From positions 186,001 to 250,000 of the forward strand of contig NZ_QKNS01000006.1 in assembly GCF_003231285.1 (NCBI RefSeq): a DNA stretch of 64,000 bases. The letters run 5' to 3'. The notes beneath the pieces were generated by a model. The model was not told the DNA's origin and did not search any database. It saw nothing but the letters and a program-made list of their open reading frames with translations. The translations under genes and the position numbers were made by a program. Source of the DNA: Hymenobacter sediminis (GTDB lineage: Bacteria > Bacteroidota > Bacteroidia > Cytophagales > Hymenobacteraceae). Position 1 is the first letter of the stretch. Each line of letters begins with the position of its first letter. Below, piece after piece: positions 54,986 through 62,354 of this stretch.

Positions 54986-55321
54986 ATGAAAAAGCTATTC
55001 TTCATGCTGGGTTGCCTGCTGGTGCTGAGCAGCTATCCAGTAATGGCTGTGGCAGATGATCCGGCAGTGGTCGTGGTGCGCATCTTTGAAAGCAGGGCAA
55101 TTCTGGAGTTCACCGTTGTGCGGGGTACTGGTCAGCCCGAGTATTACAAGTTTGAGAGCGGCATCAGTACAAAAGACATGGCTGCGGCAGGTACAGGCTA
55201 CCAAGAAGTTCTCTCTAAGCTCTATGCTCAGGGCTATGTGCTACAACAGAGCCTGGAAGGAATGCAGAGTGAGAGTTGGAAGCTGCACACCCTCATCTTC
55301 ATTAAGGCCCCGAAGCCGTAA
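54986..55321 (+). CDS. Small secreted protein, paralog 3 of 3
   Basis: 111 aa from ATG 54986, 4 nt after paralog 2. Signal 'MKKLFFMLGCLLVLSSYPVMA', 'VVVVRIFESRAILEFTVVRGTG', 'YQEVLSKLYAQGYVLQQSL', ending 'HTLIFIKAPKP'. Its end overlaps the convergent nuclease pseudogene by about 20 bp. Unlike the surrounding phage genes, all three paralogs are intact. Confidence 0.8.
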   Translation: MKKLFFMLGCLLVLSSYPVMAVADDPAVVVVRIFESRAILEFTVVRGTGQPEYYKFESGISTKDMAAAGTGYQEVLSKLYAQGYVLQQSLEGMQSESWKLHTLIFIKAPKP

Positions 55322-55599
55322 CTACGCGCAGGGCTTCCTCTACCGTATCCACGACGTGGTAGGGGGAGCCCCGCCACTGGGCCCGGAAGCGCTCCTCCCC
55401 TGCCGTGAGCTGGCGTTTGCTCGGCGGCTGGCTGGGGTCCTTTACTTCGATGAGGAAGGTGCAGCCGCGGTAGCCGACAAGCAGATCGAAGCAGTTCTTG
55501 AGCTGGTAGGTGTAGAGGATAGAATAGCCAACCAGCCCGCAGCGCTTTCACGACTGCGGGCTGGTTGGCATCGACGCGGGAAGCAGTGCGTAAGCCCAT
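55302..55599 (-). pseudogene. VRR-NUC-like phage nuclease, frameshifted
   Basis: Frame 1 from ATG 55599: 'GLRTASRVDANQPAVVKALRAG'; frame 2 continues 'YSILYTYQLKNCFDLLVGYRGCTFLIEVKDPSQPPS' and 'GEERFRAQWRGSPYHVVDT' to the stop at 55302. The catalytic Asp and 'EVK' of a PD-(D/E)XK fold are present. One extra G in GCTGGTTGG, within a palindrome (55527-55569), separates the frames. About 98 aa when restored. DNA-metabolism nuclease of phages. Confidence 0.75.
55527..55569. repeat. 16-bp perfect palindrome (arms 55527-55542 and 55554-55569)
   Basis: GCCAACCAGCCCGCAG and CTGCGGGCTGGTTGGC with an 11-nt loop, inside the nuclease pseudogene; the frameshifting base lies in the right arm. Confidence 0.8.
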
Positions 55600-55604
55600 G
55601 CTAA

Positions 55605-55921
55605 CTACTCTGCTTTCTGGCAAGCGGCGCACCCATCACAGCTTAGCGGGCTACAGGGCGGCTGGCTGGGAATGCCCGCAGCTACTACCGGCTGCATCCA
55701 GGGCAGATCAATCGGGTGCTTCCGGGCCAGCAGCACGCCAGCCTTGGCATCATGGCCGGGCGTGGGCACCGGGCGCAGCTTCTGGGCGGCCATGTCTACC
55801 AGGGCTTCCAGATCATCATGGGGAGTACCCCCGCACGGCTGGAGACAAGGGCATCTTCCAGCACCAACAGGGCTTCATCAACAGATTCAGGGGTGTACAG
55901 CGGTTTGGAGGTAGTGCTCAT
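55605..55921 (-). pseudogene. Phage hypothetical protein with one-base deletion
   Basis: ATG 55921, 'STTSKPLYTPESVDEALLVLEDALVSSRAG' then a switch of frame at a five-G run (plus C-run at 55829-55833 region) to 'TPHDDLEALVDMAAQKLRPVPTPGHDAKAGVLLARK' ending with 'CDGCAACQKAE'. Adding one G restores ~105 aa. Two CxxC-like Cys pairs near the end. Family unknown. Confidence 0.6.
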
Positions 55922-56085
55922 CAGGTAGCGGTATGGGGATTGTTGGATTGTTTGCGGGCCTTGATTTCGGCTTTGATGAGGGGCAGCGCTTGCTGATCGT
56001 TGGGGTAGAGCCGCTCGAGCTTCCTGAGCCGAGCAAGGGACTCGGTGCGCAGGCGGTCCCTGATTTCGTGGGACGTGACTCTCAC
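55921..56085 (-). CDS. Small phage hypothetical protein
   Basis: 54 aa from a GTG at 56085 that overlaps the TGA of the preceding gene (GTGA). Charged helix: 'EIRDRLRTESLARLRKLERLYPNDQQALPLIKAEIKARK'. Ends by overlapping the next ATG (55921), typical of tightly packed phage genes. Confidence 0.6.
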   Translation of the reverse strand: MRVTSHEIRDRLRTESLARLRKLERLYPNDQQALPLIKAEIKARKQSNNPHTAT

Positions 56086-56670
56086 GCGGCGGGCGCTGCT
56101 GGCAGCTGCTGGTGTGTGGCCTTCTCGGCTTCTTCCAGAGCATTGCGCTCGGCCGTGCGGCTCTCCAGCCAAGCCAGCTTCTCGCGCTGGTAAGCCTCTT
56201 CCTCAAAGGAGGGGGCCGCTTCCTTCACCGCCGCCACGAACTACTGAGCCATTTCCGCCGGCATCTGCGAGAGCATATCCGGGGCAGGGGTAGCCTTCTG
56301 CTGCCGGTGCTCAGCCTCCAGCTCCACGGCCTTGACCGCGAAGTACTTGTCGAGAATGTCCATGACCACGGTACCTGAGAGGGCGTTGTAGAAAACGCGG
56401 CCGTTCCACTTGGCTTCCTTCAGGGCCAGCATGATATCCTTCAGGCTGTCGTGGCTGTATTTGGCCAAAATCATTTCGGCCGTTTCAATCAGGTCCGCGG
56501 CCTCCATGCCTTCTTTCACCTTGAGCGAGCCCTGAAACGCCTTCAGGGTGAAAACCAGCAGCTTCATCAGCTCTTTTCCCCAGGCTGCGGCGCACCTGAA
56601 ACAGCTTCGGTGAGGCGTAGGCCATGGTGCGGGTCAGACCCGACTGGATATCGACCAGCAGCAGCTTCAT
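56082..56670 (-). pseudogene. Phage DUF6633-like protein with a frameshift and a nonsense codon
   Basis: From ATG 56670: 'LLVDIQSGLTRTMAYASPKLFQVRRSLGK', then a shift (AAAA for AAA near 56575) into 'ELMKLLVFTLKAFQG', 'EAADLIETAEMILAKY', 'FYNALSGTVVMDILDKYF'. An in-frame TAG at 56241-56243 (probably from CAG) is followed by the rest, 'FVAAVKEAAPSFEEEAYQREKLAW', ending at 56082. The 'LIET...D...L....GRVFYNALSGTVVMDIL' pattern recalls DUF6633 of Bacteroides phages. Start uncertain; an earlier ATG at 56811 overlaps the previous gene. Confidence 0.6.
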
Positions 56671-56701
56671 CTTACCCAGCTCGCCTTGTCCGGTGGCTAG
56701 G

Positions 56702-57665
56702 CTAATGGCCGTACTTGCTCTCAAAGTACTGATCAACAGTTGCTCCAAGGTCGGAGAGGGATTCGGCTTTGTGGCCAGAGCGGGGCGGATTTCCATGTCC
56801 GGTAGGGGCATAGGGAGTGGACTGATTGCGTTTGTAGACTTCGTACTTGGCCGGCGTGTCGTCGAAGACCAGGCCGGTGTAGCCGTTGCTGATGGCTTTG
56901 TCGAAGAGTAGGTGGCAGAAGCCTTCGTCGAAGGCGGCCAGCTTGTCGTGCAGCTTTTGCTGGGACAGGGGCTTGAGCTTGTCAAGCTTGCTTTGGCGGT
57001 GGGCGAGCCACTCATCCCAGTCGGCGCGGAAGGTATCGGTAGCCCAGGCCGGAAACTGGAGCGGCGCGGCACCCGCCCCCCTGGTGTGCGAAGCCGACGC
57101 GGTCGGGTCTTCAGGGACTACCTCAAAAATTGAATTGGACGAGGCCCCCTCATTTTTTTTTCGCGGCCAGCGGGCCGGCGTCAGCCGCGCCCCCTTTTTG
57201 GTTTTCTTCTTTTCCTAAAGCACTATTCTTTTCTTCTTCTTCTTTATAGGCACCGGAAAAATTTCGGTCGTCGTGGGAAGTTCGAAGCGCGAACTCCGCT
57301 ACTTGACCGGAATTTTTCCGGTCAAGTAGCGGAGTTGGAGCCGGTTGACGACCGGAAGTTTTCCGGTCGTCGTTCGTGAATAGCTCCTCAGAAGAGTATA
57401 ATTCCCAGATAGCCGACTGAAGGCGGGTACCTGCCGTGTAGCGCAGCAGGCCGCGCTCTTGCAGGCAGACAGCCATTTTGAAAACCGTCTTCTCATCCAT
57501 GCTCAGGTCGGCGGCTACCTGCTTGGTAAACCGGCGCAGGGTCTTGCTCCAGCGGGCTGCGTTGAAGCGATTGAGCCAATAGAAATAGAACTTCGCCGCC
57601 GCTGGGGGAAAGGGCTGTTCAGCTTCGAGCTGCCAAAACCGATTTTGAAGGGCGAAGAAGTCCAT
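56702..57665 (-). pseudogene. Phage replication protein split at a nine-A run
   Basis: ATG 57665, N-terminal winged-helix ('RFTKQVAADLSMDEKTVFKMAVCLQERGLLRY'), then a linker with three 'DRKxSG'-like repeats encoded by palindromes, then a stop just after Ala-Ala-Lys3. Reading 8 instead of 9 A at 57153-57161 continues without stop for ~150 codons to 56702: 'WATDTFRADWDEWLAHRQSKL', 'FDEGFCHLLFDKAISNGYTGLVF', 'YEVYKRN', a replication-protein-like tail. Either decay or expression by slippage on A9. Likely initiator of phage replication by analogy with lambda O. Confidence 0.7.
57252..57371. other. Palindromic iteron array, candidate phage replication origin
   Basis: Three related palindromes with 3-nt loops inside the replication gene: 57252-57268 (7-bp imperfect arms, CCGGAA core), 57292-57336 (21-bp perfect arms), 57347-57371 (11-bp perfect arms GACGACCGGAA / TTCCGGTCGTC). 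Centres at about 57260, 57314 and 57359, 45-54 bp apart, all sharing CCGGAA-NNN-TTCCGG. They encode repeated peptide in the linker. Confidence 0.6.
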
Positions 57666-57830
57666 GGTGCGCAGGGTGGGTTAGCGGTAAACGCCGGGGC
57701 TATCGGCGTGTAGGAAGCGGTTCGGTGCGGCGTTCATGGTGTGGCGACGGGATTTGGTAAGAAGGCGGCTTGTATTTCGGGATTACTATGTTCCCCCATA
57801 AGTACAATGCGTTGAGATAGAGCCGAAAGA

Positions 57831-57855
57831 GCCCCGCTACAAGTCGCAGCGGGGC
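57831..57855 (-). terminator. Hairpin after the early gene
   Basis: GCCCCGCT / AGCGGGGC 8-bp stem, 9-nt loop, between the 57872 gene stop and the replication gene (minus strand). Weak tail. Confidence 0.5.
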
Positions 57856-57871
57856 GGGTAGGCTTAGGCGA

Positions 57872-58555
57872 CTAGCTGCTAATTGAGCTGGAGGTAGTTT
57901 TTGCGGGCCTCTTTGGCGGAGAGTACATCTGTATCAACTGCCAGGGGCAGGCCTTTCCCTGCCACACATTGCGCAGCTCATCGAGCGTATTGGCTTCTTT
58001 GAGCAAGTCCAGCACGTAGGCTTTTTCTAGCGGCTCATCCTCTTTGCTTGGGTCGGCACCAGCGGGTACTACCTGGGGTTGCGAAGCCGGCGCGGTGGGC
58101 ACGGATGCGGCCGGCGGAGTAGGGCGCGGCTCAGTGGCCTGCGGCTCCGGATTTCGTTTGCGGTCAAAGTCATCGGCCTCATCTTCCCCGTAGGCGCCGG
58201 CGGCGTACAGGTTCGAGAGCTTAAGCACGGCCCGGCTCATGGCCCGCTTTTCGGCCATTTCCAGATAATACTTATTCTGGCTGGTGTCCTTGCTGGCAGA
58301 GCCGAAGGTTTCGATAGTGGTGAACTTCTGGCCTACGGGCTTCTTGGCAATGGCCTTCACGGCCGAGTAATCGGCCTGGGCAGCACAGATTTCGTAGGTA
58401 ATGCGGATGCCGACAGCCGCGGCTATCTTCTCGATACCGGTGCGGCGGATAATGGTATAGTGCTGGTGCTTGTGGACATCTTCGCTCAGCAAGCCGTATT
58501 CTTTGAATAGGCAATTCAGCTTATCGCGCTGGGACTCTGTTTTCTGATTATCCAT
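57872..58555 (-). CDS. Phage early DNA-metabolism protein (3' end frameshifted)
   Basis: About 227 aa from ATG 58555. 'YGLLSEDVHKHQHYTIIRRTGIEKIAAAVGIRITYE' and 'YYLEMAEKRAMSRAVLKLSNLYAAGAYGEDEADDFDRK' are typical of Bacteroidota phage proteins found with replication/recombination genes; a single-strand annealing role is possible but not established. A Pro/Ala-rich linker follows. At ~57950 a missing G shifts the frame: the alternative end 'AVDTDVLSAKEARKNYLQLN' (stop 57879) looks native, so this copy probably has an altered C-terminus. Confidence 0.6.
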   Translation of the reverse strand: MDNQKTESQRDKLNCLFKEYGLLSEDVHKHQHYTIIRRTGIEKIAAAVGIRITYEICAAQADYSAVKAIAKKPVGQKFTTIETFGSASKDTSQNKYYLEMAEKRAMSRAVLKLSNLYAAGAYGEDEADDFDRKRNPEPQATEPRPTPPAASVPTAPASQPQVVPAGADPSKEDEPLEKAYVLDLLKEANTLDELRNVWQGKACPWQLIQMYSPPKRPAKTTSSSISS

Positions 58556-58677
58556 TATGTTTGCGTCTGTTAATCGGGTTATGTGAGAATGCCTGATTGA
58601 GACTGTGTGTGGCGATACACTAACCAAACAACTTAAATGTCCTTCAGTATTTCTCCCCTTCGCTCCGAGAACGGGGA

Positions 58678-59019
58678 ATGGAAAGTGAACTGGCTGCCCC
58701 TTGTAGGTGGGTCTTTCTACTAAATATCGTTATCACATTGCTGCTCATTTACCTGTCCAGCCATCAGCTACGGCATGTCGCTGCCGTGAATCATCCGAAT
58801 GTGCCGGTCTATTCAAAGGCCAGCACGACCGATACCAGCTCTCACGTGGTAGGCACGGTCACGCTTGGCGACACCGTAGAAGTCCACTCGCTACAGGCTA
58901 ACGGTTGGTGCCAAGTCACGCTTCCGGGTACTAGAGTGATAGGGTATCCAGGGATACCGGGCTATATTCAGTTGTCCTTCCTATCAATGTCAGACTCTAC
59001 TAAAGCCGCTCTGCTATAA
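58678..59019 (+). CDS. SH3-like membrane-anchored protein
   Basis: 113 aa. One N-terminal membrane helix (residues ~11-28) and a C-terminal SH3-like strand set ('VVGTVTLGDTVEVHSLQANGWCQVTL', 'GYIQLSFL'). Likely periplasmic, peptidoglycan or protein binding. Divergent from the phage early gene and followed 27 nt later by the SHOCT gene. Confidence 0.7.
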   Translation: MESELAAPCRWVFLLNIVITLLLIYLSSHQLRHVAAVNHPNVPVYSKASTTDTSSHVVGTVTLGDTVEVHSLQANGWCQVTLPGTRVIGYPGIPGYIQLSFLSMSDSTKAALL

Positions 59020-59045
59020 TCATTACGTTTTACTTAATCTCTCAT

Positions 59046-59300
59046 ATGCTCTTAACCCTACTCTTATTAATGGGTGGTATCGGTGGTACTAAGTTACTCA
59101 TCATCATGTGCCTACTATTGGTGTTGGTCTTGGCTGGCATCTGGCGCCTACTTCGCCCGGCCAAGCCGACCGTCATCGTGCAACAGCCTAGCGGTCCTGT
59201 ATCTGTAGCGGATGAGTTGCTCAAGCTCCAGCAGCTGCACCAGCAAGGTGTACTCTCAACTACCGAGTTCGAGGAGCAGAAGCGGCGGTTGTTGCGGTAG
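59046..59300 (+). CDS. SHOCT domain membrane protein
   Basis: 84 aa. Hydrophobic residues ~1-33 (one or two helices), then a short linker and a C-terminal SHOCT domain ('DELLKLQQLHQQGVLSTTEFEEQKRRLLR'). SHOCT domains are short C-terminal modules often found on membrane proteins; function is not well defined. A second, truncated copy lies at 63675-63752. Confidence 0.8.
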   Translation: MLLTLLLLMGGIGGTKLLIIMCLLLVLVLAGIWRLLRPAKPTVIVQQPSGPVSVADELLKLQQLHQQGVLSTTEFEEQKRRLLR

Positions 59301-59319
59301 CACCGAGCCTCTTTCTCTA

Positions 59320-59362
59320 TTAAGACCACAGCCCCGGCCAATGGTCGGGGCTGTGGTCTTAA
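59320..59362. terminator. Terminator hairpin
   Basis: 16-bp perfect stem (59320-59335 with 59347-59362; TTAAGACCACAGCCCC), 11-nt loop; bidirectional between the SHOCT gene and the convergent acyltransferase. Confidence 0.75.
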
Positions 59363-59503
59363 TAGCCAGCATACTATACTGTGTTTCTCACGTGCCTAGC
59401 CTTCCATAGCTACCCAACTGCAGTAAGTCTTTCGTCCTATAGCAAAGGTGGTGTACAGTAGACCCAACAAAACAGCCCCGGTAGTTCCAATTAATGGAAC
59501 CTC

Positions 59504-60565
59504 CTATGAGTTGAGGGCAATGCCTCTACTAGGTATATACTTTCGCTGCAGCCACACAATGACTCTTTCGAGTAATATTATCTGGCCAAAGGTTAACCCT
59601 ATGCACAGTACTGTTTGTCCGGGCGATAACAGAGTCAGAGGGAAGCCCAAAAGCCAGGCGTTGAAATGGATGAGCGGCCAGTGCGCAAAAAACAGAACTA
59701 TGCTCAGCCGCCGAAGATACCCATGATAAGGCTGCACCCACTGGCTGGTTACATTCAACAGGCCATAAAACAATAAGAGGGTCAATGGCAGGTGCGCGAG
59801 CATCATTTGATGAGGATACCCTCCGGGGTATAGAACCATGATTACCGCCAATTCTGCGATGCTCCAGAGCAGGGCTGGCGCTAGTAACCACCACTTGTTA
59901 AGCTCTACAAACCGTTTCTCCCATTTAGCGATGAAAATGCCCGCAAATACGAAGGGGAATCCATATGCCAGATAATTATAGACCAGGATCTGAACTAGCA
60001 TCCAATGCTTATAGCGGTAGATGGTCAGGTCGCCCAGCATGTGTTTGACTATAATTTGTAATGGCCCAATCACACTAGCTGCTACTAGGAAGCCCAGCAG
60101 GGCAAGTGCTCCGGCAGCCACCAGCCGGCGGCCTCTTTCGGCCCAATACCCTAATACTATTGCTACTATTAAGGGCGGAATAAACCATAGTTGACGATAG
60201 GGCCCCACAACCAAAAAAGGCTCTATATAGAATTGCAGGCTGCGGTAGGCAAAACTGCCAGTCCGTACCACCGAATGCGGATCGGTGAAAAATGATAAGA
60301 GACAGAATAGTGCATACACTCTGCCTATCCACATCACATATTGGCGGATGTACTTCTTAGGTTGCGCAGCGTGCATCCAGCCTTTGCAGGCCAGAAAGCC
60401 TGCCATCACGTAGAAGCCCGACACAACGACAGAGCAGAGCACGCTAAAGCTCGGAATGTAGGTGTTAAGCACTGCATTCAACGGGAATGGTTTGATGTGC
60501 GCCAGCACGATCATAACGGCTCCGGCAAATTTAAACAGGGTAATACCTGGGTAATATTTACGCAT
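59504..60565 (-). CDS. Acyltransferase family 3-like membrane protein
   Basis: 353 aa, about ten transmembrane helices. N-terminal 'GITLFKFAGAVMIVLAHIKPF' with the conserved His of acyltransferase-3 enzymes, and 'FAHWPLIHFNAWLLG' near the end. Transfers acyl groups onto glycans or lipids at the membrane. Overlaps the end of the ligase gene by 8 nt. Last gene of the operon. Acceptor unknown. Confidence 0.8.
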   Translation of the reverse strand: MRKYYPGITLFKFAGAVMIVLAHIKPFPLNAVLNTYIPSFSVLCSVVVSGFYVMAGFLACKGWMHAAQPKKYIRQYVMWIGRVYALFCLLSFFTDPHSVVRTGSFAYRSLQFYIEPFLVVGPYRQLWFIPPLIVAIVLGYWAERGRRLVAAGALALLGFLVAASVIGPLQIIVKHMLGDLTIYRYKHWMLVQILVYNYLAYGFPFVFAGIFIAKWEKRFVELNKWWLLAPALLWSIAELAVIMVLYPGGYPHQMMLAHLPLTLLLFYGLLNVTSQWVQPYHGYLRRLSIVLFFAHWPLIHFNAWLLGFPLTLLSPGQTVLCIGLTFGQIILLERVIVWLQRKYIPSRGIALNS

Positions 60566-62321
60566 GTTGCACTTGAATCATGTGCTGCAATTCACTGCGG
60601 ACCTCTGCTACCGCAATTTTACCGTTCGCATTCAGTGGAAGTGCGGACAGCCGGAGGAAATACTGAGGCACTTTAAAAGAGGAAAGCGACGCTTGCAACG
60701 TTTCGCGAAGCACCTCAATAGAGACGGCGCCTCCCGTTTTTTCGGTGAATGCCGCTCCTATCACTTCGCCATACAGCACATCGGGTACGCCGACCACTAC
60801 TGCTTCTTCAATGCCAGGCTGCTGTTGCATAATCTTCTCTATCTCCGCCGGAGATATCTTTTCCCCACCCCTGGAAATGATGTGCTTCAAGCGGTCAGTG
60901 ATCATAATGCAGTTGCGTGCATCCACGTAGCCTAAATCACCGGTTTTAAACCAGCCTTCCTCCTGCTGCGCGTCCATAGTGCCCGTATGTTGGTACGGCA
61001 TAATCCGATGACTGCGAACCAGAATTTCGCCCTCCTGCCCTACTGGTAGCCATGCTCCAGTATGAGGGCTTAAAATTCCCACTTCTACTTGTCGGGCAAC
61101 CTTCCCACCTATACTAGCGGTCGTTTGGAAAAATGCTTCCAAGGCAATTTCACCGTCCAAATAGTTCAAGCGTCGCATCACGCGCAGCAGTAACGATACC
61201 GCTACATGACGGTTGTTGGGTAAAAAACAGGTCCCATTTGCTACTGCCCCAGTTTCAGTGGAGCCGTAACTGACGGAGAAGAAATACAGATTCTTACAAC
61301 TTTGTATGGCTTGCTTCACCACATGGGGCCTGACGGCCGCCGACGCAAAGATTATCCCTAACACACTTTCCAGCTGCGTAGTAGCCGGCTCCAGAGCCAT
61401 CATGGCTTGGAGCATATGGGGGGTACCCATCAGAAAACGAGCTTTTGTCTGAGCAATTGACTGCAAGGCTCGAACCGGGTTGAACCGGGTGAGCATCGCC
61501 AGGCGTATGTTGCACACCTGAAGTGGGGTAAGCAGTATCCCAATGCCCGCCAAGTGATATAAGGGCAACAAGCTAAGCCCGGCAAATCGATTTACATAAA
61601 CGTTTCCCTTGCGCGCAAAGAATGAAAGAAAAGCCGGTGCCTTTACGATTTCATCAGTAGGTTTCTTTGCCATAAAGGAAGCGGCTGACCGCAAAATACC
61701 TTTTGGCTTGCCGGTCGTACCACTGCTGAAAAGCAGGAAGGCTGGGGTGTGGACAGTCACAGGAAGCGAATCTATTGCCGGACGGTATTCTGGCTTAGGC
61801 TCCGACTTGAGGGTTTTATAGTTGCGGAAAAAGGAGCTGGAGTCAACCGCGCTACCCAGCACAAACGCATGGTGTGGGATCCAATGGGTATCTGACAGAG
61901 CTTCCGTTCCGGGCCGGTCGGCGACTACACCCTGCAGTTGAGTGTATGCAATGTGCTGTTCAGCCGATCCTATGATAAAGACAGCCGGCCTAGCCTCCAG
62001 TAGGCACCCTCTTAGTTCTTCTTTAGTGAGATAGGTGCTTAGGGGAACGGCCACTCCACCCGCCGCAATGGCGGCATAAATACAAATGAGTTGCTCGGCG
62101 CACCCTTCCATCAAGATGGCAATTCGGTCGCCTCGTTGTATGCCTAGCTGCCTCAAGCCAACAGCAACAGCTTTCACTTCTTGCCATAAGGAGCGCCAAG
62201 TGCAGGTTTGCCCCCTTTCCGGAAACAAGTAGCAGGGGGTGTCCGGAAATTCTAGGGCACGCTGATGCAGCATACCTGGAATGGTATTAAGCTTAAATTG
62301 AAGCGTTCCTAAGGTAAGCAT
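60558..62321 (-). CDS. AMP-forming acyl ligase (ANL family)
   Basis: 587 aa. A3 motif 'LLFSSGTTGKPKGIL', 'YGSTETGA' (A5), 'TGDLGY' (A7), 'DRLKHIISRGGEKISPAEIE' (A8) and catalytic Lys in 'LNANGKIAVAEV' (A10) are all intact. It activates a carboxylate as acyl-AMP, most likely forming an acyl-CoA; no carrier protein or thiolation domain is present. Between two membrane acyltransferases, so it probably supplies their acyl donor. Substrate not readable from the sequence. Confidence 0.9.
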   Translation of the reverse strand: MLTLGTLQFKLNTIPGMLHQRALEFPDTPCYLFPERGQTCTWRSLWQEVKAVAVGLRQLGIQRGDRIAILMEGCAEQLICIYAAIAAGGVAVPLSTYLTKEELRGCLLEARPAVFIIGSAEQHIAYTQLQGVVADRPGTEALSDTHWIPHHAFVLGSAVDSSSFFRNYKTLKSEPKPEYRPAIDSLPVTVHTPAFLLFSSGTTGKPKGILRSAASFMAKKPTDEIVKAPAFLSFFARKGNVYVNRFAGLSLLPLYHLAGIGILLTPLQVCNIRLAMLTRFNPVRALQSIAQTKARFLMGTPHMLQAMMALEPATTQLESVLGIIFASAAVRPHVVKQAIQSCKNLYFFSVSYGSTETGAVANGTCFLPNNRHVAVSLLLRVMRRLNYLDGEIALEAFFQTTASIGGKVARQVEVGILSPHTGAWLPVGQEGEILVRSHRIMPYQHTGTMDAQQEEGWFKTGDLGYVDARNCIMITDRLKHIISRGGEKISPAEIEKIMQQQPGIEEAVVVGVPDVLYGEVIGAAFTEKTGGAVSIEVLRETLQASLSSFKVPQYFLRLSALPLNANGKIAVAEVRSELQHMIQVQHA

Positions 62322-62354
62322 GAGGGCGTGTCAAGTGCACTGGTAGCCTTCACG

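Larger units (their letters stand above)
44641..58600. mobile_element. Decaying prophage remnant beside tRNA-Thr
   Basis: Minus-strand phage genes run right to left: an early DNA-metabolism gene, a replication gene with an ori-like array, a VRR-NUC-like nuclease, small and large terminase, tail chaperone, two tail proteins. Portal, capsid, tape measure, lysis and integrase genes are missing, and most phage genes carry a frameshift, nonsense codon or deletion. Right border is an estimate; no copy of the tRNA 3' end was found there. Confidence 0.8.

Noticed and set aside
55056..55604. 182-codon plus ORF overlapping the third paralog and the nuclease
   Set aside because: Runs out of phase through two better supported genes and lacks family features.
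57680..57737. Tiny minus-strand ORF of about 18 codons upstream of the replication gene
   Set aside because: Too short to support and without other signals.
44641..58600. Complete functional prophage
   Set aside because: Head, tape measure, lysis and integrase genes are absent and most remaining phage genes are broken.
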